Counted from the stretch's first letter, positions 34,031 through 43,964 are shown. The stretch is DNA of 64,000 nt from Rhodocaloribacter litoris (GCF_011682235.2 NZ_CP076718.1:3520400-3584399), one strand, 5' to 3'. The notes: generated by a model from the sequence alone, not told the origin. Program-made: numbers and translations.

Positions 34031-34582
34031 TCAGGGAGGCGGAAGCTCGCCCGTCCAAAGGGGCTGGGGGAGGCGGACGAGCGGGGTCGGGTCCGGGCAA
34101 CGGTCGAGCAGGATCCGGACCGTCGTATCATACGGCGGGGGAACGTACAGGTTCGGGGCGAGGTCGGCCAGGGGCCGGAGGACGAAGCGGCGGTTGCCCA
34201 GGCGGGGATGCGGCAGGGTGAGGGTGGGGGTTGAGCAGGTGAGGGCGTCGTAGACGAGCAGGTCCAGGTCGAGGGGGCGGGGGGCCCAGCGGCCTGCCCG
34301 GCGATCCCGGCCCGCCCGGTGTTCGAGCGCCAGCAGGACGTCCAGCAGGGCCTCGGGCAGGTGCCGCGTCCGCAGGTGGACGACGGCGTTGAGGTAGGGC
34401 GGTTGTTTCTCGCCGGGGGTGAGGGTGTGGGCCGGGCCCTCGTAGAGGGGCGAGGCCGCCACGACGCGGATGCCCGCGTCGGCGTCGAGCCGGGCCACGG
34501 CCGTGCGTAGCTGCTGCAGGCGGTCGCCCAGGTTGGCTCCCAGCGCCACGTAGGCATCGACCGGCATCGGTTGCGGGTGCAT
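34031..34582 (-). CDS. folK: 6-hydroxymethyl-7,8-dihydropterin pyrophosphokinase
   Basis: This 183-residue folate-pathway enzyme transfers pyrophosphate from ATP to hydroxymethyl-dihydropterin. The opening VALGANLGDR, the loop LYEGPAHT, and the magnesium-site motif RWAPRPLDLDLLVYD are diagnostic, as is LPHPRLGNRRFVLRPLADLAP. An ATG at 34582 follows directly after an in-frame GTG at 34585. It heads an operon with the deoxynucleoside kinase and a small membrane protein. Confidence 0.95.
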   Translation of the reverse strand: MHPQPMPVDAYVALGANLGDRLQQLRTAVARLDADAGIRVVAASPLYEGPAHTLTPGEKQPPYLNAVVHLRTRHLPEALLDVLLALEHRAGRDRRAGRWAPRPLDLDLLVYDALTCSTPTLTLPHPRLGNRRFVLRPLADLAPNLYVPPPYDTTVRILLDRCPDPTPLVRLPQPLWTGELPPP

Positions 34583-34898
34583 CACGTTGGAAAGGTACGG
34601 CTTCTTCGCGGAAAAGAGGAGGGTATTGAACGTTTCGTGGCACCGGAGGCGTTCGCGGCGGGTCCGGAAACGGACGGGACCCGTGGCATGCGGGCCTGCC
34701 CCGGCCTATCTTTCAACATCGGTTTCAACCCATGGTGGAGGTCATGGCTGCCCTTAGCGAACCGGACCCACCGCGCAACGCGTCCCGTCGGTCCGGGCTC
34801 TCCTGTGGGTCAGGGGGTGCACCCGTGAAGGGTGCGGCTACATCGCGCTGCCCACCGACGCCTTCAATGGCTATGACCCGTTTAATATCCGGAAGTCT
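34583..34898. other. 316-base intergenic region with two hairpins
   Basis: This divergent gap between folK and the nitroreductase gene holds no credible gene. It contains a seven-base-pair hairpin at 34659-34683 (CGGGTCC and GGACCCG arms), a TATCTTTC promoter-like octamer at 34707, and a six-base-pair hairpin at 34819-34835 (GCACCC, loop GTGAA, GGGTGC). Nothing matches a known RNA family. Confidence 0.4.
34707..34714 (+). promoter_or_regulatory. Promoter-like -7 element TATCTTTC
   Basis: The octamer matches TAnnTTTG in seven of eight positions and lies 185 bases upstream of the nitroreductase start, so it would leave a long leader. No -33 TTG is visible at the expected distance. Confidence 0.3.
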
Positions 34899-35567
34899 AT
34901 GCATGAACCTGTCTTCGTTCCCCTGAGGGAATTTCCGTCGTACTCCGAGGCCGAGATGCTCCAGCGGGCGACGGCGTTTTACGAGGCGATGCAGCGGCGG
35001 CGCACCGTGCGGCAGTTTTCGGACCGGCCCGTGCCGCGCGCAGTCATCGAGGCGTGCCTGCGGGCGGCGGCTACAGCGCCGAGCGGGGCCAACCGGCAAC
35101 CTTGGCACTTCGTCGTCGTCTCGGATCCGGAACTCAAGCGCGAGATCCGCGCGGCGGCCGAGGAGGAAGAACGGGCCTTCTACCGGGAACGCGCGCCCAG
35201 GGCCTGGCTGGAAGCGCTGGCCCCGCTCGGCACCGACGAGCACAAGCCTTTCCTCGAAACGGCCCCGTACCTCATCGCGGTCTTTGCCGAGCGCTACCGG
35301 GTATCGCCGGACGGCTCGAAAGAGAAGAACTACTACGTGCAGGAATCGGTCGGTATTGCCGTGGGGATGCTCATCACGGGGTTGCATCTGGCCGGGCTGG
35401 CGACCCTCACGCATACGCCGAGCCCGATGCGCTTTCTCAATGAGCTCCTGAAACGACCCGAGAACGAACACCCGTTTCTCCTGCTCGTGGTCGGCTATCC
35501 GGCGGACGATGCCGTGGTGCCCGGCATTGCGCGGAAGGCGCTGGAGGAGGTCACGACGTTTCGATGA
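34899..35567 (+). CDS. Nitroreductase-family flavoprotein
   Basis: This 222-residue FMN-dependent oxidoreductase has the family features [14 protein letters not shown] (FMN phosphate contact), [16 protein letters not shown], and near the end [11 protein letters not shown]. Family members reduce nitroaromatics, quinones or flavins, or remove iodine from iodotyrosine. The specific substrate is open. A hairpin in the leader lies 64 bases before the start. Its end overlaps the convergent PH-like gene by 17 bases. Confidence 0.9.
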   Translation: MHEPVFVPLREFPSYSEAEMLQRATAFYEAMQRRRTVRQFSDRPVPRAVIEACLRAAATAPSGANRQPWHFVVVSDPELKREIRAAAEEEERAFYRERAPRAWLEALAPLGTDEHKPFLETAPYLIAVFAERYRVSPDGSKEKNYYVQESVGIAVGMLITGLHLAGLATLTHTPSPMRFLNELLKRPENEHPFLLLVVGYPADDAVVPGIARKALEEVTTFR

Positions 35568-36036
35568 GGGCGTCGTGGCGGGTGAGGTGGCCGCGGTCGT
35601 CGAGGGTGAGGCCGGGCACGCGGGTGGCCAGCTCGTGCAGAAAGCTTTGCCGGTGGCGGGGCGAGATCAGGACGAAGCGGCGACGGTTGCCGGCCCGGTA
35701 GTCGATGCGGAGACGGTCGAGCGAGAGCGCCGGGCTCGCCAGCGGGTTTCTCGTGGGCCGTACCCGTACGATGGCGTCGTAAGGCACCCGGTAGCGGATC
35801 ACCCCGCTGCGGATCAGGAGGGCGTCGGCGGCCAGCCGGTAGCGGCAGGGGACGATGAGCGAGAGGGTGGCCAGGAGCACCAGCAGGGCGCCGGCCGCCA
35901 GGACCCGGTCTCCGGTGCCGCTCTCGCTGGCAAGCGCCGCCAGGCACGCGGCCATGCCCAGCCCGTAGGAAAGCACCAGGACCGCGATCAGCCAGCGGTC
36001 CACCTTCGAGGGAAAAACCGGTTCCTTTCTTTCCAT
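35551..36036 (-). CDS. Membrane protein with bacterial PH-like domain
   Basis: This 161-residue protein has two N-terminal membrane helices (about 14-33 and 45-63) and a C-terminal beta-rich domain, starting at [27 protein letters not shown]. That layout resembles YdbT/bPH_4-type bacterial pleckstrin-homology domains. These are small membrane proteins of unknown role. It converges on the nitroreductase with a 17-base overlap and is divergent from a glycosyltransferase gene. Confidence 0.7.
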   Translation of the reverse strand: MERKEPVFPSKVDRWLIAVLVLSYGLGMAACLAALASESGTGDRVLAAGALLVLLATLSLIVPCRYRLAADALLIRSGVIRYRVPYDAIVRVRPTRNPLASPALSLDRLRIDYRAGNRRRFVLISPRHRQSFLHELATRVPGLTLDDRGHLTRHDALIETS

Positions 36037-36096
36037 CGTATCGCCAGGGCTTGACGGCTGCGATCGTTCCGGTCGGATAGCGCCGTGCAGGAGCGT

Positions 36097-37419
36097 ATGA
36101 ACGTCTCGACACATCAACGTTTCGTCGCGCCCGGTCGTTCTGCTGACGAGCGCCGTGTGCTCGTGGTTGCATACTATTTCCCTCCGATGGGGCTCAGCGG
36201 AGTGCAGCGGGTGGCGAAGTTCGTCAAGTACCTGCCGGAGCACGGCTGGCGGCCCACCGTGCTCACGGCGGCGCCGGGCGGCTATTTTGCCTATGATGCG
36301 TCGCTGCTGGCGGACGTCGAAGCGGCGGGCACTGAGGTCGTGCGCACCGCGTCCTGGGATCCGACCCGGCTTTTCGGAAGGGGCCGGACGGTGGCGTTGC
36401 CGGCGGAACGGGCACGGCGGTGGTGGGCCGGGCTGAGCCAGTTTGCCTTCATACCAGACAACAAGGTGGGGTGGTGGCCGCACGCCGGACGGGCGGGGCG
36501 CCGGCTGCTCCGGGCCGGCACGTTCGACGCGATCTTCTCCTCGGCCCCGCCGTACACGGCCCACCTGGTCGCCGTGCACCTGGCCCGGTGGAGCGGGCTG
36601 CCGCTCATCACCGACTTTCGGGACGACTGGGTGGGCAACCCGCGCCACGTCTACCCGACCCCCCTGCACCGGGCCCTGCACCGCCGCCTCGAACACCGGG
36701 TGCTCCGGGCGAGCCGTCACGCGACCACGATCAACACGTACATCCGTGATGCCCTCCTGGCCCGGAACACCCGACCCGGCTTCACCCCGTCCGTTACCGT
36801 GCTGCCGCAGGGCTTCGACCCTGCGGATTTCGACGTGCCCCCCGTGCCCCGGGACGGCACGCGGATGCGGCTCGTCTACAGCGGCATCTTCTACGACGCG
36901 CAGACTCCCGACGCCTTCCTGCAGGCGCTGGCGCTGCTGCTGGCTCGCCGGCCCGGGGTGCGCCCGCACGTCGAGGCCGTCTTCGTCGGGCTGGTGCCCG
37001 GGGCTTCCCGGGCTCTTGCGACCGCGCTGGGGCTGGATGACCTGGTGCACTATACGGGCTATCTGCCGCACCGGGAGGCTGTGCGCCACCTCCGGGCGGC
37101 CGATGTGCTGTGGATGACGGTGGGGCGCCGCCCCGGCGCCGAAGGCATCTCGACGAGCAAGCTCTACGAGTATTTCGGCGCGCAGAAGCCCATCCTGGCG
37201 CTCGTGCCCGAAGGGGCCGTCCGGGAAGCGCTGGCGCCCTACGGGGCCGCCGTCGTCACCGGGCCGGACGACGTGGAGGCCGTCGCCGATGCGCTCGAAG
37301 GGCTGTACGAACGCTGGCGGGCCGGTTCGCTGCCCGCGCCGGATCGGGCCTACGTGCGTCGCTTCGACCGTCGCCGCCTGGCCGGTGAGCTGGCCGCCCT
37401 GCTCGGGGGCGCGGGCTGA
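36097..37419 (+). CDS. GT4-type glycosyltransferase
   Basis: This 440-residue cytoplasmic enzyme has the GT-B double-Rossmann fold: an N-terminal acceptor half opening VVAYYFPPMGLSGVQRVAKF, and a C-terminal donor half with LVYSGIFYDAQ, HYTGYLPHREAV and SKLYEYFGAQKPILAL, the family E-x7-E-like region. Donor and acceptor sugars are unknown. Likely roles are exopolysaccharide, lipopolysaccharide or glycolipid synthesis. A GTG four codons earlier (36085) is an alternative start. It is not in a polysaccharide gene cluster here. Confidence 0.85.
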   Translation: MNVSTHQRFVAPGRSADERRVLVVAYYFPPMGLSGVQRVAKFVKYLPEHGWRPTVLTAAPGGYFAYDASLLADVEAAGTEVVRTASWDPTRLFGRGRTVALPAERARRWWAGLSQFAFIPDNKVGWWPHAGRAGRRLLRAGTFDAIFSSAPPYTAHLVAVHLARWSGLPLITDFRDDWVGNPRHVYPTPLHRALHRRLEHRVLRASRHATTINTYIRDALLARNTRPGFTPSVTVLPQGFDPADFDVPPVPRDGTRMRLVYSGIFYDAQTPDAFLQALALLLARRPGVRPHVEAVFVGLVPGASRALATALGLDDLVHYTGYLPHREAVRHLRAADVLWMTVGRRPGAEGISTSKLYEYFGAQKPILALVPEGAVREALAPYGAAVVTGPDDVEAVADALEGLYERWRAGSLPAPDRAYVRRFDRRRLAGELAALLGGAG

Positions 37420-37427
37420 GTCGTCGT

Positions 37428-38942
37428 TCAGGGCTGCTCGGGCGTGCTTTCGGGAGCCGGGAGGGCGAAGGGGGCGCGGAGATAGGGCGTCAGGTCGGTG
37501 TTTCCCTGCCGGGCCAGCAGGCCCTCCACGCTGTCGATGGGGGCCGGCGCATAGGCCTGCCAGGCGGAGCGGAAACGGGGAAAGCTCTTTTCCACCCCGC
37601 GATGGAGCGGAATGAACGCCTGCATGAAGCCGCGCAGGGTCTTGTGTCCGTTCGAGTGCTGCCGGAGGGCCATGTCGAGGTAGAAAGCGAAGCGCATGCC
37701 TTCGTAGTAGGTATAGTAGAAGGCCGCCGGGTTGTCGTAGTATTGCTCGCAGGCATCTTGCAGCGTCCAGGCACCTTCCGGGTCCTGTCCCCGGGCGAGC
37801 CGGGTCATGCGTTGCAGGTTCCGGCTCAGGGCTTCGGGGGTGAGCAGGCCGGCATCGAGCAGGGCGAGGTGGGCCAGGTATTCGGTCACCCCTTCACGCA
37901 TCCAGCACATCGGGGTATCCCATTCCACCGGGAGCGGGGCGGGGTGGGGCAGGGCCTGTTCGCGGGCGTAGGTCCAGGTATGGATCAGCTCGTGGGCCAT
38001 GATACGCAGGATGTGCTCGCCGGCGTAGGGCCACATCCGGGTGAGCGGCAGGCCGTGCGGAAACTGGAGTTGTATGGAAGAGGCCCCCGCCGTTCCGCCG
38101 GTCATGATACCCCGGCGGGACGTGTCGTGCAGCAGGAACGTCAGGTGGGTGCCGAAGCCGCCCGGCTCCAGGTCCAGGACGGTCCGGATAACCTGCATCA
38201 TCTGGTTCGCCACCGGTTCCGCCAGGGTGCCGGGCCCCGTCCAGGCCAGCGTGACGTTGGTCTGGCCGATGCGCCGGGTTTGTACGTCCCCGGTACGGAA
38301 CGCGACGAAATAGTTCTTCAGCAGCGCATACAGTCCGGGTGCCTCGACGCTGCGCCGGTCGCTGGACCAGGGGGTCACCACAGTCCATTCTTCCGGGACG
38401 TCCCAGGTCAGGGAGATGGCGGGGTGGAGGGGAATGCCTTCGGGCCACAGGAAGGCATACCGTGTCAGATAGAGCCGGGAGGAGTCGGCGTACGGCATCA
38501 CCGATTGCCAGACGTTGTCCTCGGGCAGGGCGTGCGCGTCGCGATCGGTGCGCACCCGGTAGGAGAAGTGTAGCGTGCCGTGGACATCCTGCAGGATCCA
38601 GGTGCCCGGCCCGTCTGAGACCGGATGCAGTTCCCTTCGCTCGTCGCGGAACGAGACGTCCGTGATCAGTTGCAGGGGATAGGGGCCGAGGCGGGCGGGA
38701 TGGCGAAAGCGCAGCGGGGTGCAGGGTGGGGTTTCCAGCCTGCCGCGTACGAAGACGGACGCCGACGTGGTGTCCATCCGGAAGGTGTAGGCCAGGCGGG
38801 CCGGGGTATCCGGACACCCCTGCTTCGAAGGGATCGTATCCGGGCGGATGCCGGTCAACAGGAAGAGCGGCAGGGCCGGGAACAGCAGGCGAAACAGCGC
38901 GCACATAACCCGCAACACCTTGAAGGGCATACCAACATGCAT
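37428..38942 (-). CDS. Secreted gluzincin-type peptidase (M1/M61-like)
   Basis: This 504-residue protein has an N-terminal hydrophobic signal or anchor (ALFRLLFPALPLFLLTG), a beta-rich N-terminal domain, and a zinc-metalloprotease core with H317-E318 and H321 (MAHELIHTWTY). The third zinc ligand lies downstream in MREGVTEYLAHL, which gives the HExxH/E gluzincin pattern of M1 and M61 aminopeptidases. It should act in the periplasm or outside the cell. ATG starts at 38942 and 38930 are both possible. It converges on the glycosyltransferase and is divergent from the large subtilase. Longer open frames upstream on this strand are antisense to that gene and rejected. Confidence 0.8.
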   Translation of the reverse strand: MHVGMPFKVLRVMCALFRLLFPALPLFLLTGIRPDTIPSKQGCPDTPARLAYTFRMDTTSASVFVRGRLETPPCTPLRFRHPARLGPYPLQLITDVSFRDERRELHPVSDGPGTWILQDVHGTLHFSYRVRTDRDAHALPEDNVWQSVMPYADSSRLYLTRYAFLWPEGIPLHPAISLTWDVPEEWTVVTPWSSDRRSVEAPGLYALLKNYFVAFRTGDVQTRRIGQTNVTLAWTGPGTLAEPVANQMMQVIRTVLDLEPGGFGTHLTFLLHDTSRRGIMTGGTAGASSIQLQFPHGLPLTRMWPYAGEHILRIMAHELIHTWTYAREQALPHPAPLPVEWDTPMCWMREGVTEYLAHLALLDAGLLTPEALSRNLQRMTRLARGQDPEGAWTLQDACEQYYDNPAAFYYTYYEGMRFAFYLDMALRQHSNGHKTLRGFMQAFIPLHRGVEKSFPRFRSAWQAYAPAPIDSVEGLLARQGNTDLTPYLRAPFALPAPESTPEQP

Positions 38943-39158
38943 GAAAGGACGACGCGTACCGTTCAGGTCATCGGCACAGAAGCTTGTTTTTTGAAGCCGG
39001 GACGTGTAGCCGGTTGAGGTGTGGCGCCGGTGCGTTGCAGAGGGGCTTCGAACGAAAAGGCGGGTTGGTCGTCCAAGGGCCGGTGCGGCTGATACCGGCC
39101 TCCTCCGGTGCAATCTCTGCAGGATGATGGCATTCTTTTCCTCTGGTCCTCTTGTGGC

Positions 39159-42100
39159 ATGAAGCGCGTTGCCACTCTGGTGCTTTTTGCTTTTCCGCTG
39201 GTCGTGTACGGGCAGGTGGAGGTGATCGTGCGCCTGGCCGACGAGGCCGGAGCCGATCTCGTTGCCGCCATGGAAGGCGGGGCGGCGAAGGACGGGGCGC
39301 TGGCCCCGCTGTTTGAAGGCGTCCTCGCGGTGCAGCCGGTGGTCGCCCGTCGCGGGGCGGGCAAGCAGGCCGGGGCGTTTCCGGCCTACGTGCTCGCCGT
39401 GCCCGACTCCGCCGCCTTCGAGGCGGTTCGTGCCCGCTGGGCGGCGCAGCCCGGCGTGGCCTACGTACAGCCCAACCGGCGTTACCGGCTCGACGGCCTC
39501 CGCCCGGACGTGGTGCCCCTCCGGGCCGGCGATCCCCTGGCCGACAGCCTCGGCCACCTCGCCGTCATCCGGGCCCTGGAGGCCTGGAACGTCACCACCG
39601 GACGACCCGAGGTGCGCATCGGGCTGATCGACACCGGCGTCTTCTTCGAACACCCCGACCTGGCCGGGCAGATCGCGATCCATCCCGGCGAGGATCTCGA
39701 TAGCAATGGCCGTGCCAACGCCTCCGACTTCAACGGGCTCGATGACGACGGCAACGGCTATGTGGACGACCTCTACGGCTATGACTTCCTCGACCGGCCC
39801 GGCAACGTGGAAGCCGGCGATTACCACACGCGCGATCCGTTCCCCGACGAGGACAACCTGCCCGGCGGGGGACGCGGGCACGGCACCTCCGTGGCCGGTG
39901 TGCTGGTCGCCGCCCGGGACAACGGTGTCGGCATCGCCGGGGTGGCGCCGGGGGTGCGCCTGGTGCCGCTCCGCGCCTTCGGCGCCGACGGGGCCGGGGA
40001 CGACGACGACATCGCCGCCGCCCTCGTCTATGCCGCCGATAACGGCCTCGATGTGGTCAACCTCTCCTTCGGCGATGCGGTGGCTTCTCCCCTGATGCAC
40101 GAGGCCATCCGCTATGCCGTCGACCGGGGCGTCGTGGTGGTGGCATCGGCCGGCAACGCCGGCGGTGACGGGCCCCATTACCCGTCCGACTATCCCGAGG
40201 TGATCTCGGTGGCTTGGTTCGATGCCGACGGGCGCGGCCTCGCGGCCCGGGGCACCCACGGCGTCGGGATCGATCTGGGCGCGCCCGGCTCGTTCGTCTA
40301 TACCACCCTGCTGCCCCCGCCGGAGACGCCGGACCCGGAAGCGGTCGCGGCGCTCTACGGGCGGCGCAGCGGCTCGTCGATGGCGGCTCCGATGGTCGCC
40401 GCCACGGCCGCCTTGCTGCGCTCGCTCGAGCCCGGTCTCACCCCCGCCGCCGTGCGCAGCATCCTCACCGCCTCGGCCCGCGACATCGAGGCGCCCGGAT
40501 GGGACCACCGCACGGCTGCCGGTCTGCTCGACGTCGCCGCCGCGCTGCTGAACGCCCTTCCCGCCCGTACCGAGGTGCTTTCCCCCGCCCAGGATGACGG
40601 TGTGGCCGCCGGCGTCGTGCCGGTCCTCGGAACCGCCGTCGATCCCGCCTTCCTGGCCTATTCGGTCGAGGTGGCGGCCGGTGCCGGCGATCCCGGCGAC
40701 ACCTGGATGCCCGTGGTGACGGAGGTGCGGCGTCAGGTCTGGCGCGACACGCTGGCCCTGTGGGAGGCCGGCCGGCTGCCCGAGGGACCCTATACCCTGC
40801 GCCTGGCGACCCGCCTGCGCACGGGCAAAACGATCGAGGACCGGCGGCGCGTCTACGTCGACCGGTCCCCGCCCCGGATCACCGTCCATTTGCTGGAGCG
40901 GGCCCTGGTCGCCGGGGCGCACGGCCTGCAGGTCGATGTGGAGACGGACGACCTCACCACCGTGTCCCTCGAGGTTGACCACGCGGGGAACACCCACCGG
41001 GTCGCCTCCGGGCGGCGCGGGCGGCGGCACGGGCTCGTCTGGACAGATGCTTCCGGCACGGGCGGCCCCGTCGTCGTGCGCCTGGTCGCCACGAACGCCG
41101 CCGGCCTCCTCACGACGCACACCGACACGCTCGTCCTGCCCGCCCGCACCCTCCATGCGGCCCTCTTCGACGAAGAGACGCTCGCCGTCCCGCACGGCTT
41201 CCTGCTTCCGCACGCCACCGACTTCGACGGAGACGGCCTCCGGGAGATCGTCCTGAACCGGTACGAAGATGGCTGGCTGGGCGACACGCTCGCCGTCTAT
41301 GAGTGGGACGGAACGGGCTTCCGCCCCGCCTTTCACCTGATCGCCGGCGTCTTTCCCCGGGACACGGGCGACGCCGACGGCGACGGGCTCCTCGAACTGC
41401 TCACCCAGGTCGGCGGGGCCACGCTCGTGCTCGAACAGACCGCCGCCCGCGCCTATCCGTCCACCACCGCCTTCCTCGACACCACCGGCCTGGCCAACCC
41501 CTTCGACCCGGAGGCGGCCTTCGGCGCCCGCCTCACCGACCTCGACGGCGACGGGCGCGGCGAGATCCTCGTCCACAACACCCGGCAGTGGCGCCTCCTC
41601 GAACACGACGGGAGCGGCTTTGCGGAGGTCGCCCGGCTGGAAAACCCCACGGGTGTGACGGGCTCCGAGCTCGACCGGAACGAGTTCCAGGAACCCGAGG
41701 CCCTCATCGACGACTTCGACGGGGACGGCCGGCTCGACCTGCTCGTGGGCGACAGCGACGGCGACTGGATCCTCTACGAGCACGACGGCGACAACACCTT
41801 CCGCGTGGCCTGGACGCACGAGACGAACCGGTACAACGCCGGCAGCCGCTTCGCCCGGGGCGACTTCGACGGGGACGGCCGGCCCGAATTCGTCACCTAC
41901 ACCCAGAACTGGACGCAGGTCACCCGGGACGGAGAGCGAGAGCCGGACGCCGGCCTGGTCTTCGTGTGGGAGAACACGGGGGAGGATGCGTTCGCGCTCC
42001 GTCACCGTTTCGCGCTGGCCGGCACCCCGCTCTCGCGCCACGGCTCGCTCAACGCCGCCGACTTCGACGGCGACGGGCGGGACGAACTCGTCGTCGTGCA

Positions 42101-43415
42101 CCCGCCGGATCTCTACGTCCTCGCGTTCGACGCGGCGGGGCCGCAGCTGCGCTTCCATCGGGGAGGGGGCGATCCCGCCGCCCCCTCCGGCCTGCGCAGC
42201 ATCCAGACGGTGGCGGCCGACTTCGACGGGGACGGCCGGCCCGAACTCGTCGCCGCCGGGGCGGACGGCCGGCTGCACCGTTTCATACCGGATCCGGCGG
42301 TGGAGCACACGCCGCCCCCGCAATGGGTGGATGCTTTCGCCCTCGATGCCCGGCAGGTACGCCTGGCCTGGCACGCTCCCGGCGCCGACTCGGTGACGGT
42401 CCTGGCCGGCCCGCCCGGCGCGGCGCTGGATCCGATCGGGACGACGACCCGCGGTGCCTGGGTGGATGAGACGGAGGCCCCGCGCTCCTATGCACTCCGG
42501 GCCTGGTTCGGCGGCACCGCCTCACCTCTTTCGCCGGTGCGGCTCGTCCGCCCGCATGCGCCGGCCATCGTGGCGGCCGTCACGTACCCCGGCCCCGCGA
42601 CGGTCGAGCTGGCGTTTACCGAGCCGCTGGCTCCCGGCCTGCTCCCCGGTCAGTTTCGCCTCGACAGGGGGGGGGAACCGGCGGGGCTGCTCGCGGGGAA
42701 AGGAGGGCGCTCCGTCCTTCTCCGCTTCGACACCCCGCCGCCGGCCGACACGCTCCGGTGGACGGGCGTGCGCGACGCCGAAGGGACGCCGGTCGGGCAG
42801 ACCGCCGCGGCCGTGGCCTTTCCCGAACCGGCCTACGGCACGCTCATCGTCACCGCGTTCGAACTGCTCGACCCCGCCCGTGTGGCGCTCGTCTTTAGCG
42901 AGGCGCTCGACCCGGCCTTTGCCGCCGACGCGGCCAACTACCGCCTGCGACCCGCCGGCCACGTTGCCGAAGCCCGCTTCGACGCCGCCAGGCCCGACCG
43001 GGTGACGTTGCGTGTGGAAGGACGTGTTCTCGGGGCGACGGGCCTGGCAACGTCCGTCGAGGTGCTTCGTATGCGGAGCCTCACGGGCAATACCCTGGCC
43101 CCGGAGGGCACCACCGTGCGCCTGACGGTGGCGGCCGAAGACCTGGCCGGCGTCTACGTTTTCCCGAACCCGTACGAAGCGGGGCGCCACCCGCCTCGCG
43201 TCATGATCGCCGGATTGCCGCCCGAGGCCACCGTGCGTATCCTGTCGGTGCAGGGTGGCTTCATCCGCCTGCTCGAAGAGACCGACGGGGACGGCGGTGT
43301 CGCCTGGGATCTCAACGACGACGGCGGCCGTCCCGTCCCCTCCGGTATCTACCTCGTCCGCGTCGAGGCGCCGGGGCACGCCCCCGTCTTGCGCAAAGCC
43401 GCCGTGATCCGGTAG
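39159..43415 (+). CDS. Secreted subtilisin-like protease with FG-GAP repeats and T9SS tail
   Basis: This 1418-residue exported protease begins with a signal peptide (ends VVYGQ), then an inhibitor-like prodomain. The S8 catalytic triad is D158 (GLIDTGVF), H241 (GRGHGTSVAGV) and S407 (GSSMAAPMVA). After the catalytic domain come at least six calcium-type FG-GAP/VCBS repeats (DFDGDGLREIV, DADGDGLLEL, DLDGDGRGEI, DFDGDGRLDL, DFDGDGRPEF, DFDGDGRDEL), suggesting a beta-propeller for binding. The C-terminus has VYVFPNPYEAG, then WDLNDDGGRPVPSGIYLVRV, a type IX secretion sorting-like domain. The ATG at 39159 starts the signal. It is probably released or anchored at the cell surface. Confidence 0.93.
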   Translation: MKRVATLVLFAFPLVVYGQVEVIVRLADEAGADLVAAMEGGAAKDGALAPLFEGVLAVQPVVARRGAGKQAGAFPAYVLAVPDSAAFEAVRARWAAQPGVAYVQPNRRYRLDGLRPDVVPLRAGDPLADSLGHLAVIRALEAWNVTTGRPEVRIGLIDTGVFFEHPDLAGQIAIHPGEDLDSNGRANASDFNGLDDDGNGYVDDLYGYDFLDRPGNVEAGDYHTRDPFPDEDNLPGGGRGHGTSVAGVLVAARDNGVGIAGVAPGVRLVPLRAFGADGAGDDDDIAAALVYAADNGLDVVNLSFGDAVASPLMHEAIRYAVDRGVVVVASAGNAGGDGPHYPSDYPEVISVAWFDADGRGLAARGTHGVGIDLGAPGSFVYTTLLPPPETPDPEAVAALYGRRSGSSMAAPMVAATAALLRSLEPGLTPAAVRSILTASARDIEAPGWDHRTAAGLLDVAAALLNALPARTEVLSPAQDDGVAAGVVPVLGTAVDPAFLAYSVEVAAGAGDPGDTWMPVVTEVRRQVWRDTLALWEAGRLPEGPYTLRLATRLRTGKTIEDRRRVYVDRSPPRITVHLLERALVAGAHGLQVDVETDDLTTVSLEVDHAGNTHRVASGRRGRRHGLVWTDASGTGGPVVVRLVATNAAGLLTTHTDTLVLPARTLHAALFDEETLAVPHGFLLPHATDFDGDGLREIVLNRYEDGWLGDTLAVYEWDGTGFRPAFHLIAGVFPRDTGDADGDGLLELLTQVGGATLVLEQTAARAYPSTTAFLDTTGLANPFDPEAAFGARLTDLDGDGRGEILVHNTRQWRLLEHDGSGFAEVARLENPTGVTGSELDRNEFQEPEALIDDFDGDGRLDLLVGDSDGDWILYEHDGDNTFRVAWTHETNRYNAGSRFARGDFDGDGRPEFVTYTQNWTQVTRDGEREPDAGLVFVWENTGEDAFALRHRFALAGTPLSRHGSLNAADFDGDGRDELVVVHPPDLYVLAFDAAGPQLRFHRGGGDPAAPSGLRSIQTVAADFDGDGRPELVAAGADGRLHRFIPDPAVEHTPPPQWVDAFALDARQVRLAWHAPGADSVTVLAGPPGAALDPIGTTTRGAWVDETEAPRSYALRAWFGGTASPLSPVRLVRPHAPAIVAAVTYPGPATVELAFTEPLAPGLLPGQFRLDRGGEPAGLLAGKGGRSVLLRFDTPPPADTLRWTGVRDAEGTPVGQTAAAVAFPEPAYGTLIVTAFELLDPARVALVFSEALDPAFAADAANYRLRPAGHVAEARFDAARPDRVTLRVEGRVLGATGLATSVEVLRMRSLTGNTLAPEGTTVRLTVAAEDLAGVYVFPNPYEAGRHPPRVMIAGLPPEATVRILSVQGGFIRLLEETDGDGGVAWDLNDDGGRPVPSGIYLVRVEAPGHAPVLRKAAVIR

Positions 43416-43517
43416 CAGGACGGAAATCCCTGTGCCGTGTTGCGTATTTCACGCCGTGTCCTTAATTGCGTACCGGGTCCCGTCCCTTCAGGCCGCCGAC
43501 AACCTGCCGAGCATCTT

Positions 43518-43949
43518 ATGTTTCCCAGTGATGATCCCGTACCCGACCGGCTCCGCGTGGTCATGGCCAGCGAGCATTTCCAGCTTGAGCGTATCATACA
43601 ACTGGCCGAGGAATTCGTCCGGGGTCATGAGTCCGATGAGGACTTCGTCTACCGCGTCGTGCTGCTGACGAGCGAAGCTTTTACGAATGCCATCGAGCAC
43701 GGTAATCGCCTCGACCCGGACAAGAAGGTGACGGTCGAACTCAGCGCCGAACCGGACCGCATCGAGGTGTGGGTCGAAGATCAGGGGCCGGGCTTCGACC
43801 GGGAAGACGTTGTGGACCCGTTGCAGAAGGAGAACCTGCTCGAGGACAGCGGGCGCGGCCTCTTTCTCATCGAACAACTGGCCGATGAGGTACGCTACGA
43901 ACAGAGCGGCCGCCGCATCGGAATGATCTTCCTTCGCCCGGACCGGTGA
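43518..43949 (+). CDS. RsbW-like anti-sigma-type ATPase
   Basis: This 143-residue protein is a stand-alone HATPase_c_2 domain. The N box is EAFTNAIEHGN, the G1 box DQGPGFD and the G2 box SGRGLFLIEQLADEV, as in RsbW and SpoIIAB serine kinases that hold sigma factors. No sigma factor or anti-anti-sigma gene is adjacent, so its partner is unknown. The ATG at 43518 is chosen. Earlier in-frame starts add unlike sequence. It ends 119 bases before the fusion glycosyltransferase gene. Confidence 0.87.
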   Translation: MFPSDDPVPDRLRVVMASEHFQLERIIQLAEEFVRGHESDEDFVYRVVLLTSEAFTNAIEHGNRLDPDKKVTVELSAEPDRIEVWVEDQGPGFDREDVVDPLQKENLLEDSGRGLFLIEQLADEVRYEQSGRRIGMIFLRPDR

Positions 43950-43964
43950 GGGGCGTCGGGGCTT

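Noticed and set aside
38943-42374. Upstream extension of the gluzincin peptidase frame on the minus strand
   Set aside because: This part is antisense to the subtilase. The peptidase signal peptide starts at 38942 or 38930.
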